Source: JAGVPT01 sp049578505 (GTDB lineage: Bacteria > Bacteroidota > Ignavibacteria > UBA10030 > UBA8401). Taken from it: a stretch of DNA of 64,000 nucleotides. A program made the translations under genes and the position numbers. Positions within the stretch are counted from its first letter, which is position 1. Each line of letters starts with the position of its first letter. Shown here piece after piece: positions 15,968-20,681 of the stretch. The DNA lies in assembly GCA_049578505.1 (NCBI GenBank), contig JBAUMC010000033.1, positions 42,160 to 106,159 on the forward strand, in the 5' to 3' direction. Under the pieces are notes generated by a model. The model had not been told where the DNA came from. It saw nothing but the letters and a program-made list of their open reading frames with translations, and made no database searches.

Positions 15968-17581
15968 ATGCCAAAAGTTAATCTTGATGCTTTAATAGCA
16001 CGAGAAAATCTTGATATTAGATCAAAAAATAAAACGGGACATGGTGTAAGAAATCCCGTCATTTCTATAAATGAGCTGAAATTTGATAATGCTACCTTTA
16101 CGAGTCTTAGAAAGCCAGATTTTCAAAGAGTAACATCAGAATGGGACCCAGAAAAAGTGTGCGGATTGATAGACAGTTTTATTAAGGCCGATACAATACC
16201 AGCCGTTATTCTTTGGCAGTCGCCAAGTCGGTACAGATTTATTATAGATGGTTCGCATCGTCTAAGCGCATTGGCGGCGTGGGTTAATAACGATTATGGT
16301 GATGGAGAAAAATCAAAACTATTCACCGATGAAATATCAAAGACACAATTAAAATTTGCGGAAGAAACACGTGAATTGGTCAATTCAACCATCGGAGAAT
16401 TTAAAGACTATGCAGACATAAAAAGCAAAAAACATAGCAACAGTTCTTTTGCTCTAAAGGCGAGACAATTATTCCAAATTGGGGTGCCAGTCCAATATTT
16501 AGAGGCCGATAGCGGGAAAAGTGCCGAAAATACCTTTTTAAAAATAAATAGGGAGCCCGTAAAAATAAATGATACTGAATTGACGTTAATTGAATGTAGG
16601 AATAAGCCAAACGCCATTGCCACAAGAGCAATTGTCAATTCCGGGACCGGACATGAGTATTGGTCCAAATTCTCAAAGGTGAAAAAAAATACAATTAAAA
16701 TCTTATCTAAGCAAATCAATGAAATGCTATTTTTGCCTTCATTAGAGAACAAAACAGTAAAGACATTGGATCTGCCAATTGCCGGGAAGCTATATTCAGA
16801 ACAAACCCTTTTATTGATATTTGACCTTGTTAATAACATTAATGGTGTTACTATTAGAAAAAAGAAAAAGGGAAAGGGTTTGAATAAAAAAATAGAAGTA
16901 TTAGTGAATGACATAGAATTGAAAGACGATAAAAGGGGAAATGATACAATCAAATATCTTAAAAAGTGTAAAAAGATTATCAAAAGAATTAATAGTAAAG
17001 ACCCCTCTTCTCTTGGACTACATCCGGCGGTGTATTTCTATTCTTCACAGGGACAACATAAGCCAGCGTCTTTCCATTCCATCGTTGCATTGATAATGGA
17101 TTTTGAAAGAAATAGTTGGTATCGAAAGTTCTATGACATAAGAGAAAAATTTGAAAGATTCCTAATTTTAAACGATGATCTTGTTCAACAAATTGGTAGA
17201 AAATACAGAAGCGCCGCGAACGGTGTTTCCAAAATTAAGGGATTTTATAGCCTTGTATTGGATATTATAGGGGTTGAACCGGCGAAAAAACTAAAAAATA
17301 AAACGATAGTAGCAAAAATTAGAGAGAATGAAAATTATAGCTATCTGCGGATTGCTAAGGTCCCAGACGATACCGAGGCAGAAGATTTTGATGCTGCAAG
17401 AATCTCTGAAGCGGTAATCAGTGAAAAGTTAAGGGGGGAAATTAAATGCAAATATTGTCACGGTTATATGCATACTAAATCGATTTCGGGGGATCATATC
17501 GTTAAAAAAAGAGAGGGTGGCAAGGGGAAAAGAGGAAATTTACAATTAGCACATCCGTATTGTAATGCAATCAATAATTGA
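15968..17581 (+). CDS. DUF262 (ParB-like) protein with C-terminal HNH nuclease, transposon cargo
   Basis: The 537-residue protein starts MPKVNLDALIARENLDI, typical for DUF262 proteins, with a good ribosome site (GAAGGGG) before ATG 15968; a TTG 129 bp upstream would extend it without family support. The DUF262 nucleotide-hydrolysis motif appears as DGSHR at 94-98 where DGQQR is usual. The C-terminus is an HNH zinc-ribbon nuclease: CKYC 494-497, GDHIV with His510, then LQLAHPYCN with His529, Cys532 and Asn533. DUF262 proteins include the GmrS half of type IV restriction systems and other phage-defence nucleases, so a role in restricting foreign DNA is inferred. A/T-rich codons set it apart from the chromosome. 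The following HTH gene may regulate it. Confidence 0.88.
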   Translation: MPKVNLDALIARENLDIRSKNKTGHGVRNPVISINELKFDNATFTSLRKPDFQRVTSEWDPEKVCGLIDSFIKADTIPAVILWQSPSRYRFIIDGSHRLSALAAWVNNDYGDGEKSKLFTDEISKTQLKFAEETRELVNSTIGEFKDYADIKSKKHSNSSFALKARQLFQIGVPVQYLEADSGKSAENTFLKINREPVKINDTELTLIECRNKPNAIATRAIVNSGTGHEYWSKFSKVKKNTIKILSKQINEMLFLPSLENKTVKTLDLPIAGKLYSEQTLLLIFDLVNNINGVTIRKKKKGKGLNKKIEVLVNDIELKDDKRGNDTIKYLKKCKKIIKRINSKDPSSLGLHPAVYFYSSQGQHKPASFHSIVALIMDFERNSWYRKFYDIREKFERFLILNDDLVQQIGRKYRSAANGVSKIKGFYSLVLDIIGVEPAKKLKNKTIVAKIRENENYSYLRIAKVPDDTEAEDFDAARISEAVISEKLRGEIKCKYCHGYMHTKSISGDHIVKKREGGKGKRGNLQLAHPYCNAINN

Positions 17582-17600
17582 AAAATAATTAATTTTTCTC

Positions 17601-17629
17601 TTGACAAGGTATAATTTATACTTTATATT
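17601..17629 (+). promoter_or_regulatory. Strong sigma-70-like promoter for the HTH gene, with embedded operator
   Basis: TTGACA (17601-17606) and TATATT (17624-17629) are 17 bp apart. The spacer holds a perfect 13-bp palindrome, GTATAATTTATAC, at 17609-17621. The expected transcription start coincides with the ATG at 17636, so the mRNA may be leaderless. A repressor bound between the two elements would block polymerase; the HTH protein itself is the obvious candidate. Confidence 0.65.
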
Positions 17630-17635
17630 ATACCC

Positions 17636-17836
17636 ATGACAACGAGAGAAATAAAACAATTTAATTCGGATGAATATTATACCGTTGAAGAGGCGGCAAG
17701 CTTCTTAGGTATCAAGGAATCTGCAATCCGAAATTACTTATCACTCGGAAGATTGATAACGTATAAGATTAAAAGCTTGACGTTGTTGAAGGCCGATGAA
17801 GTAAGACGATGGAAAGACCATCAACGTAAACGCTGA
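17636..17836 (+). CDS. Small HTH DNA-binding protein (excisionase/MerR-like), transposon cargo
   Basis: A 66-residue protein that is almost entirely one winged-helix/HTH_17-type domain: YYTVEEAASFLGIKESAIRNYL is the helix-turn-helix, followed by a hairpin and a basic tail, RRWKDHQRKR. Such proteins serve as excisionases or as small repressors. Placement between two near-identical palindromes (17609-17621 and 17856-17868) favours autoregulation and control of the transposase downstream. It is not the InsA protein of classic IS1. Its ATG is only seven bases past the predicted -10 element and has no Shine-Dalgarno. Confidence 0.85.
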   Translation: MTTREIKQFNSDEYYTVEEAASFLGIKESAIRNYLSLGRLITYKIKSLTLLKADEVRRWKDHQRKR

Positions 17837-17855
17837 TTTTTTTTGCTTTCTTAGT

Positions 17856-17868
17856 GTATATGTTATAC
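17856..17868. promoter_or_regulatory. Second palindromic operator, GTATATGTTATAC
   Basis: It shares 10 of 13 bases with the palindrome in the promoter upstream of the HTH gene and has matching GTATA/TATAC arms. TTGCTT at 17843-17848 and TATACT or TACTTT overlapping its right half could be the -35 and -10 of a transposase promoter. The site lies 20 bp after the HTH stop. Confidence 0.5.
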
Positions 17869-17895
17869 TTTATCAACTTAGAAAACTAAATAAAC

Positions 17896-17930
17896 GGGCT
17901 TGCAAATGTTTGAGCATCTACAAGCCCTTT
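17896..17930 (+). terminator. Possible attenuator hairpin before the transposase
   Basis: GGGCTTG (17896-17902) pairs with CAAGCCC (17921-17927), followed by TTT. The stem is short and the loop is 18 bases, so it is a weak terminator at best. It would lie in the transposase leader. Confidence 0.3.
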
Positions 17931-17978
17931 CAAATCAATGCCCGAATGAATGAGCATCAACTCTACAAAGTAAATGTA

Positions 17979-18023
17979 GTTCATTGCGGGTTAAAAATCA
18001 ATATAGGAGCTATCGCAATGAAC
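17979..18023 (+). promoter_or_regulatory. Start-codon-masking inverted repeat of the transposase
   Basis: GTTCATTGCG at 17979-17988 is the exact reverse complement of CGCAATGAAC at 18014-18023, which contains the ATG (18018-18020). The loop between them holds the ribosome site AGGAG (18005-18009). In an mRNA covering both arms the start codon is paired, so transcripts reading in from outside should be translated poorly, as known for IS10 and IS50. Confidence 0.6.
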
Positions 18024-18857
18024 ACACTACCAATTGAAAAGAAAATCTTAATCCTTTCCCTTCTCGCTGAAGGGAATTCACTCCGCACAATCTCCCGTGT
18101 ATCCGGTGTTGCTCGCAACACAATTAGTAGCCTTCTTTTGGATGCAGGAGAAAAAGCGGGTGAGATTATGAATCGTGAAATGGTAAATCTGAAAGTAAGC
18201 AAATTACAAGTCGATGAAATTTGGACTTTTGTTGGCAAGAAGCAAAAGATGTTAAAGCCAGAAGAGATGAACACAGATCTTGGCGATCAATATGTATTCG
18301 TTGCGTTAGATGCTGAGACTAAACTTGTTCCCGCTTTCAGTGTTGGTAAGCGGACCGGAGAAATGGCTCATTCGTTTATGAAAGAATTGCAACAAAGAAT
18401 TATTTCACGCTTCCAACTTACAACCGACGCTTTCGCTCCATACTTCAATGCAGTTGATTCCGTTTTCGGGGAAGATATTGACTACGGACAAATTCACAAA
18501 GAGTATAGGGAAGATTCCAAAGGCGAACGGCGATATTCCCCCGGCCAGATTGCGAGGGTGATAATACGTCCTTTAATTGGAAATCCGAAACGGAAGCATA
18601 TTTCTACAAGTTATATTGAGCGACAAAATTTGACAATGAGAATGCAGATGCGAAGATTCACTCGGCTGACAAATGGATTCTCAAGAAGCCTTAAACACTT
18701 AGAAGCCGCATTAGCTTTACATTTTTTCCATTACAATTGGATGAGGATTCACGAAACGCTGAAAGTGACCCCGGCAATGGAAGCAGGAATTAGTAAGCAC
18801 TTGACCACATGGGAAGATTTTTTGAGTTGGGATAACGAACAAAGGATAGCGGCGTAA
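18018..18857 (+). CDS. IS1-family-like DDE transposase, single frame
   Basis: Catalyses movement of the surrounding element. The 279-residue protein has an N-terminal HTH (about residues 10-45, with SLRTISRVSGVARNTIS) and a catalytic domain with D66 in QVDEIW, D137 in LTTDAF and E201 in SYIERQN, an IS1-type DDE triad. ATG 18018 is chosen because AGGAG lies 8 bases upstream; the frame is open further upstream but without family similarity or a ribosome site. Classic IS1 needs a frameshift between insA and insB; here one uninterrupted frame encodes the enzyme. No internal stop or frameshift is seen, so it looks functional. Confidence 0.9.
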   Translation: MNTLPIEKKILILSLLAEGNSLRTISRVSGVARNTISSLLLDAGEKAGEIMNREMVNLKVSKLQVDEIWTFVGKKQKMLKPEEMNTDLGDQYVFVALDAETKLVPAFSVGKRTGEMAHSFMKELQQRIISRFQLTTDAFAPYFNAVDSVFGEDIDYGQIHKEYREDSKGERRYSPGQIARVIIRPLIGNPKRKHISTSYIERQNLTMRMQMRRFTRLTNGFSRSLKHLEAALALHFFHYNWMRIHETLKVTPAMEAGISKHLTTWEDFLSWDNEQRIAA

Positions 18858-18869
18858 GAAGAGGATAGA

Positions 18870-19277
18870 TCATTTTTTCGTGCATTCTTTCTTTATCTCT
18901 AACAAATACTTCATTGACATATCTGAAGCACGTGGATCGGGTTCGTAGTTATTGTATCTTGCGGTTATAGAACTATTGAAGAGCCATTGGTATTTTGCCG
19001 CGATAGAATTCAAATCGCGCCACGTTAAAATAACAAGCCGATCATGCATAGAATGACCATCCGCACGCAACCTTGTATGATAGTCATCGAATGAATTGTA
19101 CGTGGTAGTTACCCCTCCTGATACTTCTGTTAAGGGAAATATTTTTGACCTAACGTAATGGAGTGCAGAATAAAAGCAAACTATTACAGTCCATTGAACA
19201 GATTTTTTCCCCGTGTGAAGCATGGTAGCGATTTCTTCATCATGCTTCGCATGATTAAGCTCAAGTGGGTTCGACAT
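18870..19277 (-). CDS. HEPN-like domain protein, transposon cargo
   Basis: A 135-residue, mostly helical protein. The segment QWTVIVCFYSALHYVRSKI strongly resembles the W-x-V-x-x-x-FY-x-ALH helix of HEPN-like proteins in toxin-antitoxin and defence loci. RLRADGH could supply an R-x5-H type RNase motif, and a RYNNY element near the C-terminus also fits this group, but catalytic competence cannot be judged by eye. It overlaps the 3' end of the upstream gene by 17 bp, so translation is coupled, and it faces the transposase gene tail to tail with 12 bp between stops. No nucleotidyltransferase (MNT) antitoxin partner is present. Confidence 0.7.
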   Translation of the reverse strand: MSNPLELNHAKHDEEIATMLHTGKKSVQWTVIVCFYSALHYVRSKIFPLTEVSGGVTTTYNSFDDYHTRLRADGHSMHDRLVILTWRDLNSIAAKYQWLFNSSITARYNNYEPDPRASDMSMKYLLEIKKECTKK

Positions 19278-19803
19278 AGGAGAGGCTATATCCGTCTGAA
19301 CTCATTGCGGAATCATCTAACTGTTTTGTTACCGGCATTAGAACAAACGACCAGCTTATTGCCGCAACCATTTTTTGTTTCTCTCTAAGAAAAACGTAAA
19401 TCCCTTCTATTTTCTCAGAATAAAAATCATCCGAGTTGAGCATGTAAAGGGTTCCAAAGAAAGAAAATCCTTGTGTGCGAATTTTCATTCCATAGGGACG
19501 AATTTGGAATTTGCTTTTCAATTCAGAATAAATTTCTTCCGAAATTCTAACCGCTTCGTTTCTTAGAGCGATATGTTGTTGCTGAATAATTTTCTCATGC
19601 TCTTTCATTCCTATCTCGATCCCACTGACGCGAGCATTCGTTATCTCATCACTGATTAACCTGTCGGTAGTTATCCAACCAGAAGAAGTTTCAGCGTCGA
19701 GATTCATTGTAACTGGATTATACATAGGCAAACCGGAATGTTTATCCTTTTGGGCACTTGGAATATAGATTTTCGGATCAATATATGCAACAACAGAGCG
19801 CAC
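19261..19803 (-). CDS. Unknown partner of the HEPN-like protein, transposon cargo
   Basis: I do not recognise this 180-residue protein. The start is a GTG at 19803 with GGGGA 8 bases upstream. It begins with IDPKIYIPSAQKDKHSGLP, has a central helical, possibly coiled segment (about residues 58-95) rich in Glu and Gln, and a C-terminal beta-rich part. There is no signal peptide or membrane helix. It is the first gene of a two-gene unit reading inward from the right end of the transposon and overlaps the HEPN-like gene by 17 bp. Antitoxin, sensor or chaperone roles are all possible; the pairing is the only evidence. Confidence 0.65.
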   Translation of the reverse strand: MRSVVAYIDPKIYIPSAQKDKHSGLPMYNPVTMNLDAETSSGWITTDRLISDEITNARVSGIEIGMKEHEKIIQQQHIALRNEAVRISEEIYSELKSKFQIRPYGMKIRTQGFSFFGTLYMLNSDDFYSEKIEGIYVFLREKQKMVAAISWSFVLMPVTKQLDDSAMSSDGYSLSYVEPT

Positions 19804-19877
19804 AGATTCATCCCCGTATTACAAGTATCGACACAATTAGAGTCATTCTTGAGGTAGCGTATGGTATGTATATATAT

Positions 19878-19916
19878 TTCAAACTGAGCCACTCAAGCTC
19901 AAATTGAGCCAGCACC
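19878..19916 (-). repeat. Right terminal inverted repeat
   Basis: On the minus strand this end reads GGTGCTGGCTCAATTTGAG, then GAGTGGCTCAGTTTGAA. It matches the left end over the outer 15 bp and again over the second block. Confidence 0.85.
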
Positions 19917-19924
19917 GAATAGAC

Positions 19925-20055
19925 GGTAATGTCTTAATTTGAAAATAACTTTTAATATTAAGTCCTGTCATGCCCGCGAAAGCGGGCATCCATATCGATT
20001 AAGAACAAAAACATGGATTCCCGCGTCCGCTGGAATGACAAATTCAGACGCTACC
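19925..20055. mobile_element. 131-bp miniature inverted-repeat element (MITE)
   Basis: The left end is GGTAATGTCTTAATTTGA and the right end, inverted, GGTAGCGTCTGAATTTGTC. Both are related to the ends of the large transposon (shared GGT..TG.C..AATTTG pattern). Perfect 8-bp direct repeats, gaatagac, flank it at 19917-19924 and 20056-20063. The core has a palindrome, GCCCGCGAAAGCGGGC, and an inverted GGATTCCCGCG part. No gene fits inside. It must be moved by a transposase supplied in trans. Confidence 0.8.
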
Positions 20056-20085
20056 GAATAGACCCTGCTCGTAACATTATAATGC

Positions 20086-20112
20086 AAAAAGCCAGATCGA
20101 CTCTGGCTTTTC
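20086..20112. terminator. Bidirectional intrinsic terminator
   Basis: AAAAAGCCAGA, a 5-base loop and TCTGGCTTTT form a short stem with A- and T-runs on the two sides. It lies 24 bp past the stop of the small membrane protein gene on the minus strand, where CTGGCTTTTT would end the transcript. Confidence 0.75.
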
Positions 20113-20135
20113 TGTAATTCCTACGCGGCAACCGC

Positions 20136-20384
20136 TCAATGACTGTGCGCGACGTTGACGACGTGACCGCACATCGCGCATCTAACCTCCTGCTTGTCGA
20201 TATCATGAAATTGTTTTTCGATATACCGAAGGCCAAAAAAAAGGATGAAGGAAAATATGAAAAACAATTCGAACGGCAACACAAAGAGGGAAATACCAAA
20301 AGATATAATGGCTAGCGATGTCAATGCAAACAACGTCATAATGCTTTTGCGATGAACCATGGCACCACATTTCGGACAACTCAT
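20136..20384 (-). CDS. Small membrane protein with terminal zinc-ribbon cysteines
   Basis: An 82-residue protein with CPKC at residues 3-6, two hydrophobic membrane helices in the middle, and a second pair, CAMC, near the C-terminus, followed by a His-ending tail, VVNVAHSH. The two CxxC pairs could meet to bind one zinc on the cytoplasmic side of a hairpin membrane protein. GGGAGGA before the ATG and the terminator after the stop support it as a real gene. Function unknown. Confidence 0.7.
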   Translation of the reverse strand: MSCPKCGAMVHRKSIMTLFALTSLAIISFGISLFVLPFELFFIFSFILFFGLRYIEKQFHDIDKQEVRCAMCGHVVNVAHSH

Positions 20385-20406
20385 TCTTCATTCCTCCCTG
20401 TTTGTG

Positions 20407-20504
20407 TGAAAGATTTTGAAATCAGCCTGCATATATATATCAAATGCATCTGAAAGCTGTTGTGATTTCAATCATTTATTTTCATTGAGTGTGAAAATCT
20501 TTCA
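20407..20504. repeat. Long-range inverted repeat upstream of two divergent genes
   Basis: TGAAAGATTTT (20407-20417) is the reverse complement of AAAATCTTTCA (20494-20504), and TGAAATCA (20417-20424) matches TGATTTCA (20463-20470). A TATATATATA run sits between. The 297-bp gap up to 20681 otherwise shows no gene; it must hold promoters for both the small membrane protein and the patatin gene. Confidence 0.4.
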
Positions 20505-20681
20505 TAGGAGTTTAAGTCGTTGTTTTTTGCGACAATCGTCCCCGCGAATATTTTATTTTTTTTGATGCACGGCACCCCCCTTGCAAAGTGCTGTAAATAT
20601 AAGCCAATAACGGTGCTTCAGGCTCCATTGCCTTTGGGGCGCAATTTCCTTAATTTTACAGATGAATAAAATACTAACTTG

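Larger units (their letters stand above)
15805..19916. mobile_element. 4.1-kb IS1-family-like transposon with nuclease and HEPN-like cargo
   Basis: The ends are imperfect inverted repeats of about 39 bp starting GGTGCTGGCTCAATT and containing a second block, GAGTGGCTC(A/G)(A/G)TTTGAA-like. They are flanked by 8-bp direct repeats differing at one base. Inside are a DDE transposase of the IS1 type, a DUF262-HNH protein, a 66-residue HTH protein and an overlapping gene pair with a HEPN-like member. The interior is visibly richer in A and T than the flanking chromosome, indicating acquisition from elsewhere. Single-frame IS1 relatives with passenger genes are known (the ISMhu11-like group reaches several kb); this cargo combination is not one I recognise. 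Intact ends and frames suggest recent activity. Confidence 0.85.

Noticed and set aside
15968..17581. Complete GmrSD type IV restriction enzyme
   Set aside because: The DUF262 half is present but the C-terminus is a CxxC-type HNH, not the DUF1524 domain of GmrD, so the label would overstate the match.
17910..18017. Upstream extension of the transposase frame
   Set aside because: No ribosome site, no family similarity, and it includes the left arm of the regulatory inverted repeat.
18870..19803. Classical HEPN-MNT toxin-antitoxin pair
   Set aside because: The partner has no nucleotidyltransferase GSxxxxxxxDxD-type motif.
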